This document shows positions 10,632 through 22,317 of a stretch of DNA of 64,000 bases, piece by piece. Under the pieces are notes generated by a model that saw nothing but the letters and a program-made list of their open reading frames with translations, had not been told where the DNA came from and did not search any database. The position numbers and the translations under genes are program-made. This DNA comes from Xanthomonas arboricola pv. populi (GTDB taxonomy: Bacteria; Pseudomonadota; Gammaproteobacteria; Xanthomonadales; Xanthomonadaceae), in NCBI RefSeq assembly GCF_002939945.1, contig NZ_MDEB01000001.1, positions 919,606 to 983,605 on the forward strand, given 5' to 3'. Position 1 is the stretch's first letter. Every line of letters begins with the position of its first letter.

Positions 10632-11591
10632 TCAGTCGACGTAGAGCGAACTCACCGATTCGCCGAAGGCGATGCGGCGGATGGTCTCGGCCAGCAGCTC
10701 GGCCACGCTCAGCTGACGAATCTTGGCGCAGGTGCGCGCAGCTTCGTTCAACGGAATCGTGTCGGTGACCACCAGCTCGTCGAGCTGCGAATTGTTGATG
10801 TTGTCCACCGCCGGGCCGGACAGCACCGGGTGGGTGATATAGGCCACCACCTTGAGCGCGCCGCGCTGCTTCAGCGCTGCGGCGGCTGCGCACAGGGTAC
10901 CGGCGGTATCGACCAGATCGTCGACCAGCACGCAGGTCTTGCCCTGCACGTCGCCGATGATGTTCATCACCGTGGCGACGTTGGCGCGCGGGCGGCGCTT
11001 GTCGATGATGGCCAGATCCGCATCGTCAAGACGCTTGGCGACGGCGCGCGCACGCACCACACCGCCCACGTCCGGCGACACCACGATCAGGTTGTCGGTG
11101 CCGTAGGCGCGCCAGATGTCGGCCAGCAGCAGCGGCGAGGCATAGACGTTGTCGACCGGCACGTCGAAGAAGCCCTGGATCTGGTCGGCGTGCAGATCGA
11201 CCGTCAGCACGCGGTCGGCCTCCATCGCGCAGATCATCTTGGCGGCGACCTTGGCGGTGATCGGCACGCGCGAGGACCGCATGCGGCGGTCCTGGCGCGA
11301 GTAGCCGAAATACGGGATGACCGCGGTCACCGACGCGGCGCTGGCGCGCTTGAGCGCGTCGATCAGCACCAGCAGCTCCATCAGGTTCTCCGCGCTCGGC
11401 GCGCAGGTCGGCTGGATCACGAACACTTCCTGCCGGCGCACGCTTTCTTCGATTTCGACCTGCACCTCGCCATCGGAGAAGCGCGTGACCAGCGCCTTGC
11501 CCATGCGAACACCAAGCTCCTTGCAGATGCTCAGGGCAAGCGGCTTGTTGGCATTGCCGGAGAACACCAGCAGATTACGTTGGTCTTGCAT
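10632..11591 (-). CDS. prs: ribose-phosphate pyrophosphokinase
   Basis: Prs makes PRPP from ribose 5-phosphate and ATP for nucleotide, His and Trp synthesis. The start [20 protein letters not shown] at 11591 gives 319 residues, close to the E. coli length. The PRPP-binding motif is visible as [13 protein letters not shown] (about residues 219-231), along with the flexible-loop sequence YSRQDRR. It is flanked by tRNA-Gln and rplY; the ispE-prs pairing is shared with E. coli. Confidence 0.97.
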   Translation of the reverse strand: MQDQRNLLVFSGNANKPLALSICKELGVRMGKALVTRFSDGEVQVEIEESVRRQEVFVIQPTCAPSAENLMELLVLIDALKRASAASVTAVIPYFGYSRQDRRMRSSRVPITAKVAAKMICAMEADRVLTVDLHADQIQGFFDVPVDNVYASPLLLADIWRAYGTDNLIVVSPDVGGVVRARAVAKRLDDADLAIIDKRRPRANVATVMNIIGDVQGKTCVLVDDLVDTAGTLCAAAAALKQRGALKVVAYITHPVLSGPAVDNINNSQLDELVVTDTIPLNEAARTCAKIRQLSVAELLAETIRRIAFGESVSSLYVD

Positions 11592-11700
11592 GAGATCTCT
11601 CGGGCGGCGGCAAAGAGCGTGCGGGCGATGGTGGAGCTGGACAAAGCCGACCAAATGCCGGGCTTCTTGTTCAATCCCCGCACATGGATGTGCGGGCTGT

Positions 11701-11746
11701 TGCAGGGGACCTGCATATACGACTGTTGCAGAGGGACCTGCATCAA
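11701..11746. repeat. pair of short TGCAG...CTGCA hairpin repeats
   Basis: Between prs and tRNA-Gln, two near-identical units (TGCAGGGGACCTGCA at 11701-11715 and TGCAGAGGGACCTGCA at about 11728-11743) each form a small stem. Their position just 3' of tRNA-Gln suggests a role in processing the tRNA precursor from the mRNA. That role is inference. Confidence 0.5.
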
Positions 11747-11750
11747 CAAC

Positions 11751-11827
11751 TGGCAGGGGCGGTAGGATTCGAACCTACGAATGCCAGGATCAAAACCTGG
11801 TGCCTTGGGCCTCTTGGCGACGCCCCT
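11751..11827 (-). tRNA. tRNA-Gln (TTG)
   Basis: The minus strand folds with acceptor AGGGGCG/CGCCCCT, anticodon loop TTTTGAT (anticodon TTG), T-loop TTCGAAT, discriminator G and an encoded CCA. It sits between ispE and prs, three bases past the ispE stop, so it is probably cut out of a mixed mRNA-tRNA transcript. Confidence 0.96.
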
Positions 11828-11830
11828 GCA

Positions 11831-12700
11831 TCAAACCTGTCTCGCGTCCAGAGCATCGAGCAGTGGCGAGTGCGTTACACCTTCCACGACCCACGCCCTC
11901 AGGCTGTCCGGCAACTGCGCCATGGCCTGCTCTGCAGCAGCGCGCGTGGCGAACTCGACGAAACACCCACTCCCTGACCCGGTCAAACGCGGCGTCCCGA
12001 TCCTGGACAGCGCCTGGAACACGGCCTCGATGGCAGGTTCACGGCGCCGCAGGACCGGCTCGAACGCATTGTCGAGCAGAGAACCCGAAGCGAAGTCCGC
12101 TATTTTCACGGGCGCAGCATCCCGCGTCAATTCCCGTGATTGAAATAGGACCGGGGTGGGCACGTGAATGCCCGGATCGACCAGCACATAGGACGCTGCC
12201 GTTAGATTGATCGGGGTCAGTTGCTCGCCGATGCCCTCCGCCCAGGCGTTGTGCCCGCGCACGAATACCGGCACGTCGGCACCCAGCCGCAGCCCCAGCC
12301 CGGCCAGCGTCTCGATCGGCAAGCCCAGGCCCCACAAGGCGTTCAGCGCGACCAGCACGGTGGCGGCATCCGAGGAGCCACCGCCGAAACCGCCGCCGGC
12401 GGGGATGCGTTTGTCGACCCGGATGTCGGCGCCGGCCTGCGTGGCCGCGCTGGATTGCAGCAGGCGTGCGGCCCGGATCACCAGGTCGTCGTCTTCCGCC
12501 ACGCCGGGCAGGCTGTCGCCGACGCGCCGGATCAGGCCGTCATCGCGCAGGCGAAGATGAATGGCGTCCCCCCAGTCCAGCAGCCGGAACACGGTCTGCA
12601 GCAGGTGGTAACCATCGGGGCGGCGCCCGACGATCCGCAGGAACAGGTTGAGCTTGGCCGGCGCAGGCCACGCCGACCAGCCCGCTTCCGCTGCAGACAT
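11831..12700 (-). CDS. ispE: 4-diphosphocytidyl-2-C-methyl-D-erythritol kinase
   Basis: IspE phosphorylates CDP-methylerythritol in the MEP isoprenoid pathway. It is a GHMP kinase: the ATP-binding loop [14 protein letters not shown] is at about residues 94-107. The ATG at 12700 overlaps the lolB stop (TGATG) and gives 289 residues, the family size. An ATG six codons upstream is possible but lacks this coupling. Confidence 0.96.
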   Translation of the reverse strand: MSAAEAGWSAWPAPAKLNLFLRIVGRRPDGYHLLQTVFRLLDWGDAIHLRLRDDGLIRRVGDSLPGVAEDDDLVIRAARLLQSSAATQAGADIRVDKRIPAGGGFGGGSSDAATVLVALNALWGLGLPIETLAGLGLRLGADVPVFVRGHNAWAEGIGEQLTPINLTAASYVLVDPGIHVPTPVLFQSRELTRDAAPVKIADFASGSLLDNAFEPVLRRREPAIEAVFQALSRIGTPRLTGSGSGCFVEFATRAAAEQAMAQLPDSLRAWVVEGVTHSPLLDALDARQV

Positions 12701-13362
12701 CAGGGCGACACCGTCCATTGATCGACCAGCAGACGCACCTTGGCCTCGCCGTTGCGGGCTTCGATGCGCTGCGGCAACTCGGGCTGGCCGGCGCTGGCCG
12801 GCGCCCAGGCGAGAAAGTCGATTGTCCAGCCATGCTGCTGCACGGTCCGCGGCCGCCCGGCCGCATCCAGATCCGCGCGTTCGGCACCCGCGTCGACGAT
12901 GCGCAGCGCACGGACCCAGTCCGGCATCTGGTTGACCGGGATGGTCCAGCCGGTCGCTTCCAGCAGTACCTGCTCGGCATCGGGACCGCTGCGCGGGCCG
13001 CCTTCCAGTCCTTCCAGGCGTCCGGCGCCGCTGGTGGTGTCGCCGGTGAGCACCCAACTTTGCCGGGTCACCGGCGCGCTGAGCTGCACGCGGTACTGGG
13101 CACCGTCCTGCTGCCAGTCGATGCGACCGCTACCGGCGTTGCTGCCCTTGCTGATCGCCACCCGGCCCTGGAACGACCAGGTCGGATGCGCCTGCAGCCA
13201 GGCCTGGCGTGCGGCTTCGGCCTGACGCGCACCATCGGACACCTGATCGACCACTGCCGCGCCACTGCCCTGCCCGTGCGGCACGCTGACGCAGGCCGAC
13301 AGCCCGACGAGCACCAGCCCGCTCAGGGCCAGTGTTCGAATCGCCCTACTCGCCCTACTCAT
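12700..13362 (-). CDS. lolB: outer-membrane lipoprotein LolB
   Basis: LolB receives lipoproteins from LolA and inserts them in the outer membrane. The 220-residue precursor has a lipoprotein signal peptide ending in the lipobox LSAC (Cys about residue 24), followed by a LolB-like beta-barrel domain. It is downstream of a TPR gene (ATGA overlap) and upstream of ispE (one-base overlap), the conserved lolB-ispE-prs order. Confidence 0.94.
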   Translation of the reverse strand: MSRASRAIRTLALSGLVLVGLSACVSVPHGQGSGAAVVDQVSDGARQAEAARQAWLQAHPTWSFQGRVAISKGSNAGSGRIDWQQDGAQYRVQLSAPVTRQSWVLTGDTTSGAGRLEGLEGGPRSGPDAEQVLLEATGWTIPVNQMPDWVRALRIVDAGAERADLDAAGRPRTVQQHGWTIDFLAWAPASAGQPELPQRIEARNGEAKVRLLVDQWTVSP

Positions 13363-15056
13363 AGCGCGAATTTTTCCACGGCGCGCTGCAGCGCGCGGTT
13401 GTCCGGATCCAGACGCCGCGCTTCATCGAAGTAGCGCCGCGCTTCGTCCTGCTTGCCGCTGACCCACAGCACCTCGCCCACGTGCGCGGCGATTTCCGGG
13501 TCCTTGACCAGGGCCCAGGCGCGGCGCAGCTGCACCAACGCTTCCTTGGTGCGGCCCATGCGATACAGCACCCAGCCGTAGCTGTCGACGATGGCCGGAT
13601 TGTCCGGGTCGGCGGTGCGGGCGCGATCGATCAGTGCCAGTGCTTCCTTGTAGCGGGTGGTGCGGTCGGCCAGGGTGTAGCCCAGCGCATTCAGCGCCGC
13701 CACGTTTTCCGGTTCGGCAACCAGGATCTTGCGCAGATCGGCCTCGGCACGCGCAACATCGTCGCTGCGTTCCCAGGCCAGACCGCGGGCGTACAGCAGC
13801 GCGCCGTCGTCCGGATAGGCGGCCAGGCCGCGCTCGAAGGCATCCAGTTCGCCCGCTGCGTCGCCGGCGCGCTGGTGCAGCTCGGCTTCGAGCACGTAGG
13901 CATCGCGACGCGCGTCGTCGTCGGCAGTGGCATCGCTCTGCAATGCGCGGACCTCGGCGAGCGCCTCGGGCTTGCGGCCCAACTCGTACAGGGCGCTGGC
14001 AGCGCGCAGGCGCGCTTCGCTCAGCTGCGGGCCGCCGGGCACGCCGCGATACCACTCCACCGCCTCGTCGTAGCGCTTGAGGAACTCGGCGATCTTGCCG
14101 AGCAGCAGGCGACGGTCCGGGTCGGGCTTGGTGGCGTTGCTCTTGAGCTCGCCGTACAGCGCCTCCAGCGCGGTGCGATCCTTTTCCTTGGCCAGCATGG
14201 AGGCGCGCAGCCCGTAGGTCTGGGTGTCCTGCGGCCCGGTCGACAACACCCGCGCGGCGGCTTCGGTCTGCCCCATGGCGTCGTAGGCAAAGGCCAGCGC
14301 GCCACGCAGTTCGGAATCCTTGACCGCCTGCGGCTCGACATTCTTCAGCAGCGCCAGCGCTTCGTCGTTCTTGCCTTCCTGCTGCAGCTGGGTGGCGTGC
14401 AACAAAGCCACGCGCGGCTCTTCGGGGAAACGGCGCACCACTTCGTCGACGATGCGCTTGGCCAGCGCCGGGCGCTCCATGCGCAGGGCGAGCCGGCCGA
14501 ATTCCTGCCAGGCTTCGATCTGGTTGGGGATGGCGCCGGCCTTGACCAGGTCTTCGAGCACGTCGGCCGAGGCTTCCGGCTCGCGCCCGCCATTGGCCAG
14601 GGCGATCAGGGCGAAGCGCCAGCCGCGCGGGTCGGGCTCCTTGAGCAGGCCGAGCAGATCACGGCGAGCGGTACGCAAGTCGTTGCGGCGCAAGGCCAGC
14701 GAGGCTTCGGTACTGCGCATGGACATCGACGCCGGTGCGCGGGCGCGCCATAGCGCCAGGGCCTCGATCGCACGCGGGTCGTCGTTGGCCAGCATGGCGA
14801 TGCGGGCGGCGCGTTCGGCCAGCCCGGCGTCGCCGGCTTCGGCCTTGGCGGCGTCCAGATAGGCACGGGCGGCATCGTCCAACTGCCCGGCCTGCAAGGC
14901 GAATTCGCCGGAGAGCACCGGCTCCAGCGAGGCGGTGCCGGCGCTGCCGGGCGGCGGCGCGGGCGGCGCTTTCTTGGGTGCTGCAGCGGCACTGGCTGAG
15001 ACTGCGACCAGCAAAAGAACACACAGGATGCGAATCGGTACAGGCATCGGGGGCAA
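13359..15056 (-). CDS. exported tetratricopeptide-repeat protein
   Basis: The 565-residue protein has an N-terminal signal sequence (hydrophobic core about residues 8-25 ending ASAAAA), then an alpha-solenoid of many TPR units. The clearest run is at about residues 400-540, with motifs such as [20 protein letters not shown] and [20 protein letters not shown]. It is thus a periplasmic or outer-membrane-facing scaffold. It is translationally coupled to lolB. The specific partner is unknown; a link to envelope assembly is suggested only by context. Another ATG lies three codons in. Confidence 0.88.
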   Translation of the reverse strand: MPPMPVPIRILCVLLLVAVSASAAAAPKKAPPAPPPGSAGTASLEPVLSGEFALQAGQLDDAARAYLDAAKAEAGDAGLAERAARIAMLANDDPRAIEALALWRARAPASMSMRSTEASLALRRNDLRTARRDLLGLLKEPDPRGWRFALIALANGGREPEASADVLEDLVKAGAIPNQIEAWQEFGRLALRMERPALAKRIVDEVVRRFPEEPRVALLHATQLQQEGKNDEALALLKNVEPQAVKDSELRGALAFAYDAMGQTEAAARVLSTGPQDTQTYGLRASMLAKEKDRTALEALYGELKSNATKPDPDRRLLLGKIAEFLKRYDEAVEWYRGVPGGPQLSEARLRAASALYELGRKPEALAEVRALQSDATADDDARRDAYVLEAELHQRAGDAAGELDAFERGLAAYPDDGALLYARGLAWERSDDVARAEADLRKILVAEPENVAALNALGYTLADRTTRYKEALALIDRARTADPDNPAIVDSYGWVLYRMGRTKEALVQLRRAWALVKDPEIAAHVGEVLWVSGKQDEARRYFDEARRLDPDNRALQRAVEKFAL

Positions 15057-15112
15057 CCGGGCCGTAAAATGGGGCCCTGAATGGCCGCCAGCTTATCGCA
15101 AGCAACTGAACA

Positions 15113-16388
15113 ATGACGTTGTGGGTGCTCGGACTGAATCACCAGACCGCACCTGTGGACCTGCGCGAACGCGCGGCGTTCGCAGGTGACGCGCTGCCGC
15201 GCGCGCTCGAATCCCTGCGCGCATTGCCGCAGGTGCGCGAGGCCGCGTTGCTGTCCACCTGCAACCGCACCGAGCTGTATGCGATGGCCGACGACCCGCA
15301 CAGCCTGGTGAGCTGGCTGGAAACCCACGCGCCGGGCTTGAGCGGCTATCTGTATCAGCATCAGGAGGAGCAGGCGGTACGCCACCTGTTCCGCGTCGCC
15401 ACCGGGCTGGACTCGATGGTGCTGGGCGAGCCGCAGATCCTGGGCCAGGTGAAGGATGCCTGGGCAGTGGCGCGTGCGCACGGCGCGCTGGGCAGCGGGC
15501 TGGACCGCTTGTTCCAGCAGACCTTCTCGGTGGCCAAGCGGGCACGTACCGATACCCGCGTTGGTGCCAATCCGGTGTCGGTGGCCTCCACCGCGGTGCG
15601 GCTGGCACAGGAATCCTTCGCGCGGCTCAACGAATCCACCGTGCTGCTGATCGGCGCGGGCGAAACCATCGAGCTGGCCGCCAAGCATCTGAGCGAAGGC
15701 CGCGTACGCCGCCTGTTGATCGCCAATCGCACGCTCGCCCATGCCCAGACGCTGGCCAGCCAGCACGGCGGTTACGCACTGCCGCTGACCGATCTGGACC
15801 GCCATCTGGCCGAAGCCGACGTGGTGTTCTCGGCCACCGCCGCGCGCGAGCCGATCGTCACGCGCATGCAGGTGGAACAGGCGCTGCGCGCGCGCAAACG
15901 CAAGCCGATGCTGCTGTTCGACCTGGCGGTGCCGCGCGATATCGAAGCCTCGGTAGCCGAGCTGGGCGATGCCTACCTGTACACGGTGGACGATCTGGAA
16001 CGCGCGGTGGAAGACAACCGCCGCGGCCGCCGTGAAGCCGCCGACCAGGCCGAAGCCATCATCGACCTGCAGGTGGCACGCTATGTCGAAACGGTGCAGG
16101 CCAATGCGCGCCAGGCGCCGCTGAAGCGCCTGCGCGCGTTCGGCGACAGCACCCGCGACGAACTGCTGGCCAAGGCGCGCCAGCAATTGCACAACGGCAA
16201 ACCGGCCGACGAAGTGCTGGAACAGCTGGCGCACGCGCTGACCAACCGCTTGCTGCATCCGCCCACCGCCGCGCTGCGCGATGCCGCGCTCAACAACGAC
16301 CTGGAATTGACCAGCGCGGCCGACCGGCTGTTCCCGGAAAAACCGGGTTACCAACATCCCCCTGTCACTACCCCGATCGCGAGGACCG

Positions 16389-16411
<23 letters not shown>
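15113..16411 (+). CDS. hemA: glutamyl-tRNA reductase
   Basis: HemA reduces Glu-tRNA to glutamate-1-semialdehyde, the first step of C5 tetrapyrrole synthesis. The 432-residue protein shows the catalytic Cys in [11 protein letters not shown] (about residue 50), the following [14 protein letters not shown] segment, and an NADPH-binding domain with [15 protein letters not shown] (about residue 180). It overlaps prfA by 23 bases, as hemA and prfA are adjacent in many bacteria, and is divergent from the TPR-lolB-ispE group. Confidence 0.97.
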
Positions 16412-17470
<1,059 letters not shown>

Positions 17471-17474
<4 letters not shown>

Positions 17475-19177
17475 GTGGGCAGGTCCCGCGCGAGCTGTTG
17501 CAGCTGCGCGAGGCGGTGCGACGCCAGCCGGGTGATTTCATCGCCTGGCTGATGCTGGCCGACGCCGAACTCGGCATGGGCGCGGTCGCTGCCGGCGAGG
17601 CCGCGGTGCAACGCGCGCTCGCACTGCAACCGCGCCATCCGGAAGCGGTGGCGCGGCTTGGCCGGGTACGCTGGACGCAGCAACGGCATGCCGAAGCGGC
17701 AGCGTTGCTGCAGCAGGCATCGGACCTGGTGCCGCAGCATCCGGGCATCGCGTTATGGCTTGGGCATGCATTGGAAGATGCCGGCCAGGCCGAAGCTGCC
17801 GCGGCCGCGTATACGCGTGCGCATCAGTTGCTGCCCGACGAGCCGTACATCACTGCGCAACTGCTCAACTGGCGCCGCCGCCTGTGCGATTGGCGTGCGC
17901 TGGATGCACTAGCTGCGCAGGTGCGCAGCGCGGTGGCGCAGGGCGCTGCTGCGGTGGAACCGTTCGCCTTCCTGAGCGAGGACGCCAGCGCTGCCGAACA
18001 GCTGGCATGTGCACGGACGCGCGCGCAGGCAGTCGCTGCGATAGTGCGCCCGCTACCGCCGACTGCCGTGCGCAGCCAGGGCGCGTTGCGGCTCGGCTTC
18101 GTTTCCAATGGGTTTGGTGCGCATCCCACCGGCTTGCTGACGGTCGCGTTGTTCGAAGCGCTAAAGCGCCGGCAGCCAGCGCTGCAACTGCATCTGTTCG
18201 CCACCAGCCATGACGACCGCAGCGCGATCCGCGCGCGCCTTGCGCACGCCACCACGCTGCACGATGTCACCGCGCTCGGGCACCTGGCCGCCGCGCGGCA
18301 CATCCGCGACCACGGCATCGATCTGCTGTTCGACCTGCGCGGCTGGGGCGGCGGCGGGCGCCCGGAGGTCTTCGCGTTACGGCCGGCGCCGGTGCAGCTC
18401 AACTGGCTGGCGTATCCGGGCACCTCGGGCGCGCCGTGGATGGACTATGTGCTGGGTGATGCGTTTGCGCTGCCGCCGTCGCTGGAGCCGTTTTACAGCG
18501 AGCGCGTAGTACGCTTGAACGGTGCGTTCCAGCCGTCGGATACCTCGCGCGTGGTCGCCGAACCGCCGTCGCGGGCGCAGTGCGGCTTGCCCGAGCATGG
18601 CGTGGTGCTGTGCTGCTTCAACAATAGCTACAAGCTCAATCCACGCAGCATGACGCGCATGTTGGCGGTGTTGCGTGCGGTGCCGGGCAGCATGCTGTGG
18701 CTGTTGTCCGGACCGGGCGAGGCCGACGCGCGCCTGCGAGCGGTGGCGCAGGCACAAGGCGTGGATGCGCAGCGCCTGGTCTTCATGCCGAAGCTGCCGC
18801 ACGCGCAGTATCTGGCGCGCTACCGGCATGCCGACCTGTTCCTGGATACGCATCCGTACAACGCGCATACCACCGCATCGGATGCGTTATGGGCGGGTTG
18901 CCCGGTACTGACGACGCCGGGGGAGACGTTTGCCGCGCGCGTGGCCGGCAGCTTGAATCATCATCTGGGGCTGGATGAGATGAATGTGGCCGATGACGCT
19001 GCATTTGTGGCCAAGGCGGTGGCGGTGGCGGGTGATCCGGCTGCATTGAATGCCTTGCGTGCGCGGGTGGATGTGCTGCGACGGGCGTCCAGGGTGTTTG
19101 ATATGGAGGGGTTTGCCGATGGGTTCGGGGAGCTGATGCAGGCACTCGCGCGGCAACATGGTTGGCTGGGTAACTAG
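17471..19177 (+). CDS. O-GlcNAc transferase-like glycosyltransferase (GT41) with TPRs
   Basis: The start is GTG at 17471, overlapping the prfA stop (GTGA), and gives 568 residues, exactly the length I recall for the crystallised X. campestris OGT. TPR-like helices fill about residues 1-150; a two-lobed GT41 catalytic domain follows. Residues equivalent to the key active-site positions of that enzyme are present at the same numbers: His218 (in NGFGAHPTG) and Lys388 (in NNSYKLN). The family transfers GlcNAc from UDP-GlcNAc to Ser/Thr in eukaryotes; the bacterial substrate is not known. Translational coupling to RF1 is notable. Confidence 0.93.
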
Positions 19178-19688
19178 CGGGCTGCTTGCCTTTCCAAGGT
19201 AGATGGCTGTCTTCCGCCGTACCCTCACCCCCAACCCCCGCTCCGCGCCCCGGCCCGCGCTTGCGGCGCTTGCGCTCCAGGGCACGCGCGCCCATGGCGC
19301 GCAAGCGGTGCCCCTCGCCCCGACGGGAGAGGCGCTTAAAAGCCGCATTGAGTTTCTTCGAAACCTTTTCAGGTCATGGAAACAACGCGCCGAGCGGCAG
19401 CGTGGCCGGGGATTGGCGGAGAGCGGCACTAAGGATGTGCCGCGACGGCGAGTCAGACAGGATGTCTGCCGAGCCGAGGAGCCGATCCCCGGCCGCGCTG
19501 TCGCCCTCACCGAAGCCGGCAACTGAAAGATGGCGCTGGATCCACCCTCGCCCCTCTCGGACGTATCGGCTTCGCGCGAACTGTCAGCCATGTATCACCC
19601 GCGTTGGCGCCCCGCGCCTGCAACTAACGTCGTGCGGCTTCACGCCGTGGCGCTGTACCCGCGCGTCACGGCTCGCTAGGCTTGGGGC
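19178..19688. other. gene-free stretch with a composite inverted repeat
   Basis: About 510 bases between ogt and moaB have no convincing gene. The first 170 bases are C-rich then G-rich, like a degraded intergenic repeat. Positions 19398-19500 form a composite inverted repeat (16-base outer arms with one mismatch) enclosing two smaller hairpins, CGGCAC/GTGCCG and CAGACA/TGTCTG. No promoter stands out. Confidence 0.6.
19398..19500. repeat. composite intergenic inverted repeat
   Basis: Outer arms 19398-19413 and 19485-19500 pair with one mismatch (core GGCCGGGGAT/ATCCCCGGCC). Inside are CGGCAC-7-GTGCCG and CAGACA-3-TGTCTG stems. The nested-hairpin design resembles the palindromic elements at 33080-33181 and 33317-33419, but the sequence differs. 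Confidence 0.65.
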
Positions 19689-20207
19689 ATGCCTTCCAAT
19701 CCCGACTTCATTCCCTTGCACCTGTGCGTGCTGACGGTATCCGACAGCCGCACGCTGGCCGATGATCGCTCCGGCGACTATCTGGTCGATGCCCTGACTC
19801 ACGACGGTCACGTGCTGCACGAGCGCGCCTTGTGTCCGGACGATCGCTACCGCATGCGCGCGATCGTCTCTGCGTGGATCGCCGATGCGCAGGTCGACGG
19901 CATCCTGATCACTGGCGGCACCGGTTTTACCGGCCGTGACAGCACGCCGGAGGCGATCACGCCGCTGCTGGACAAGACCATGCCCGGTTTCGGCGAATTG
20001 TTCCGCGCAGTCAGCGTCGAGGAAATCGGCACCTCGTCGCTGCAGTCGCGCGCGTTCGCGGGGCTGGCCAATCACAGCTTCGTGTTCTGCCTGCCCGGCT
20101 CCACCTCGGCCTGCCGCACGGCCTGGGAAAAGATCGTGCGTGCGCAGCTGGATGCGCGTACACAGCCCTGCAATCTGGCGACACTGCGTCCACGTCTGGG
20201 CGAATAG
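19689..20207 (+). CDS. moaB: molybdenum cofactor biosynthesis protein B
   Basis: MoaB/MogA proteins bind molybdopterin and, in MogA, adenylylate it before Mo insertion. The 172-residue protein has the MoCF-binding signature: [34 protein letters not shown] (about residues 78-93), and a C-terminal [10 protein letters not shown]. It resembles MoaB more than MogA by length and N-terminus. It stands apart from other moa genes here, so its exact role is inferred. Confidence 0.92.
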   Translation: MPSNPDFIPLHLCVLTVSDSRTLADDRSGDYLVDALTHDGHVLHERALCPDDRYRMRAIVSAWIADAQVDGILITGGTGFTGRDSTPEAITPLLDKTMPGFGELFRAVSVEEIGTSSLQSRAFAGLANHSFVFCLPGSTSACRTAWEKIVRAQLDARTQPCNLATLRPRLGE

Positions 20208-20239
20208 CCTGCGCGCTCTCCACACTTGTTGGAACGCGC

Positions 20240-21022
20240 ATGTCGCACCTGAAACGCAAGGCCTACAAGAAGTTGCTGGCACCGCTGCAGCTGGAACTGG
20301 TCAACATGGCGCGCTGGCTGCGCCATACCAACCAGCGTGCGCTGGTGCTGGTGGAGGGCCGCGACACCGCCGGCAAGGGCGGCGTGATCCAGGCCATCGC
20401 CAGCCATCTCAACCCGCGCCAGTGCCGGGTGGTGGCGTTGCCGACACCCAACGATCGCGAAAGCACGCAATGGTATTTCCAGCGCTATGTGGCGCATCTG
20501 CCGGCGGCCGGCGAGTTGGTGCTGATGGACCGCAGCTGGTACAACCGCGCTGGCGTGGAACGGGTGATGGGCTATTGCACCGACGCGCAGTACGACGCGT
20601 TTCTGGAGCAGGCGCCGCGCTTCGAACAACTGCTGGTCGACGACGGCATCCTGCTGTTCAAGTACTGGCTGTGCGTGGATCAGGCCGAGCAGGAACAGCG
20701 CTTTGCCGAACGCCAGGAAGATCCGCTCAAGGGCTGGAAGCTGTCGCCGGTGGACCTGCAGTCACGCAGCAAGTACGAGGACTACACCGCCGCACGCGAG
20801 CGCATGCTCGAGGTGACGCATACGCCCGACGCGCCGTGGACGCTGGTGGATTTCAACGACCAGAAGCGGGGCCGGTTGAGCCTGATCCGCAACCTGCTGG
20901 ATCGGCTCCCGGACACCGCGGTGCCCGATGACACGTTGCAGCTGCCACCGCTGGACGGCAAGCCGCACAAGGAACGTTACGGCGTGCTGGAACCGATCGA
21001 CGATTACGCCGGCCAGTCCTGA
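20240..21022 (+). CDS. ppk2: polyphosphate kinase 2
   Basis: PPK2 enzymes phosphorylate nucleotides with polyphosphate as donor. The 260-residue single-domain protein has the family Walker A (EGRDTAGKGG, about residues 39-48), Walker B and lid region (VLMDRSWYNRAGVERVMGY, about residues 94-112), and the SPVDLQSRSKYEDY segment. This size corresponds to the one-domain PPK2 class. Whether it favours GDP, ADP or AMP cannot be decided by eye. Its last 19 bases overlap the 3' end of the convergent gene. Confidence 0.95.
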   Translation: MSHLKRKAYKKLLAPLQLELVNMARWLRHTNQRALVLVEGRDTAGKGGVIQAIASHLNPRQCRVVALPTPNDRESTQWYFQRYVAHLPAAGELVLMDRSWYNRAGVERVMGYCTDAQYDAFLEQAPRFEQLLVDDGILLFKYWLCVDQAEQEQRFAERQEDPLKGWKLSPVDLQSRSKYEDYTAARERMLEVTHTPDAPWTLVDFNDQKRGRLSLIRNLLDRLPDTAVPDDTLQLPPLDGKPHKERYGVLEPIDDYAGQS

Positions 21023-22233
21023 GAGATCTCGTCGCTGGCGGCGGTGGCGCGTGGCAAGGGATACAGGCCGGCCTGGCGTTCGGCCTGCTCGGCCTGCAGC
21101 ACCAGCTGGCTCAGGCGCTGACTGAACAGCTGGATGAAACCGCGGTGCAGCGGGCGCATCGCTTCGATGTAATCCACGTCGTCGGCCTGCGGGCCGAGCG
21201 GGCTGCAGGACGACAGCAGCACTTCGTCCAGGCGCAGCGCACTGTCCGGCAGACGCACCAGCGCGGCGCGGCGCAACCAGTCGCGCATGCCCTGACGGTA
21301 CTCGGCGGCCAGGATGTAGGCCACTTCGACCTGATCCAGGTCCACGTCCGGATTCCACGCCAGCACCTGGATGACCTGCGAGCGCTCGTCCAGCATGCGG
21401 CTTTCGGCAACCAGGCCGTGCAATTGCTGCAGCAGACGCCATTGGACGCCGGCGGCTTCGCGTTGCGGGGCCGGCATGGCCTCGATCGCCAGCGCCAGGC
21501 GGCGTGCGAACAGTGCCGGCACCTCGGCCAGGACGATCGGACCGGCATCGGCGCCGAGCAGGAAACGTTCGGTGCGCAGCGTGGCGGTATCGGGCAGGTA
21601 GCCGTCCTGCAGCGGCCGCATCACGCCATGGTCGAGCAGCGACAGCACCACATCCAGCCAGTAGCGACGCTCCTGTTGCAGCGCGCGGTTGGCGGTGGCG
21701 TTCTGCCAGGCCGGACGGACATCGTCCAGACGCGCGATGCAGGCCTGGGCATCCAGGTTGTCCCAGGGCGCACGGGTGGCGTCGTTGGGATCGAAATTTT
21801 CCACGCTGAGCATGCCGCCGCCGAAACGGTACCAGGCTGCACCGCGCTGGGTGCCGGCAGGATCGGGTTTGGGCGCCGCCAGCGGCGCGGCGGTGACCGG
21901 GCGCAACAGGGCAGCATAGGCATCTGCCCAGGAATCGGGCAGACGCGCCGACAGCGGGTAGCTTGCCGCGGACGCGCCCAGGCCGTGACGTGCAAGCTTC
22001 AGGCTCCATAGCACCGCACCGATCACGATGCCGCCGAAGATCCAGGCCAGCAGCCAGCTGGTGCTCGCCTGCCCGGGCTGCAGCACACGGGTCTGCGGTT
22101 GTAGGAACAACAACCAGCCGCTGCCCGACACGACGCCCAGGTACAGCCATGGCGCAAGCTGCGCCAGGCGACGATTGCGGTGGTGTGCAGGCAGTTCGTG
22201 CCCGTCGGTGTGATCTTGAGATGGAGCGGCCAT
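21004..22233 (-). CDS. membrane-anchored protein of unknown function
   Basis: I do not recognise this 409-residue protein. It has two hydrophobic segments near the N-terminus (about residues 26-46 and 57-80) and then a long soluble part with no motif I can name. Recurring features are Trp/Asp-rich stretches and a late segment RLDEVLLSSCSPLGPQADDVDYIEAM. The start at 22233 follows AGGGGG at about five bases; the frame is open a little further up. It overlaps ppk2 tail to tail by 19 bases. Confidence 0.8.
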   Translation of the reverse strand: MAAPSQDHTDGHELPAHHRNRRLAQLAPWLYLGVVSGSGWLLFLQPQTRVLQPGQASTSWLLAWIFGGIVIGAVLWSLKLARHGLGASAASYPLSARLPDSWADAYAALLRPVTAAPLAAPKPDPAGTQRGAAWYRFGGGMLSVENFDPNDATRAPWDNLDAQACIARLDDVRPAWQNATANRALQQERRYWLDVVLSLLDHGVMRPLQDGYLPDTATLRTERFLLGADAGPIVLAEVPALFARRLALAIEAMPAPQREAAGVQWRLLQQLHGLVAESRMLDERSQVIQVLAWNPDVDLDQVEVAYILAAEYRQGMRDWLRRAALVRLPDSALRLDEVLLSSCSPLGPQADDVDYIEAMRPLHRGFIQLFSQRLSQLVLQAEQAERQAGLYPLPRATAASDEISQDWPA

Positions 22234-22317
22234 ACATTCCCCCTGCACGCCTGATCGCGCTGACAAGGTTATCGGCGACGTATCGCAAGTCTGTTGGCCG
22301 GCTCCGGCGGCAGCGAC

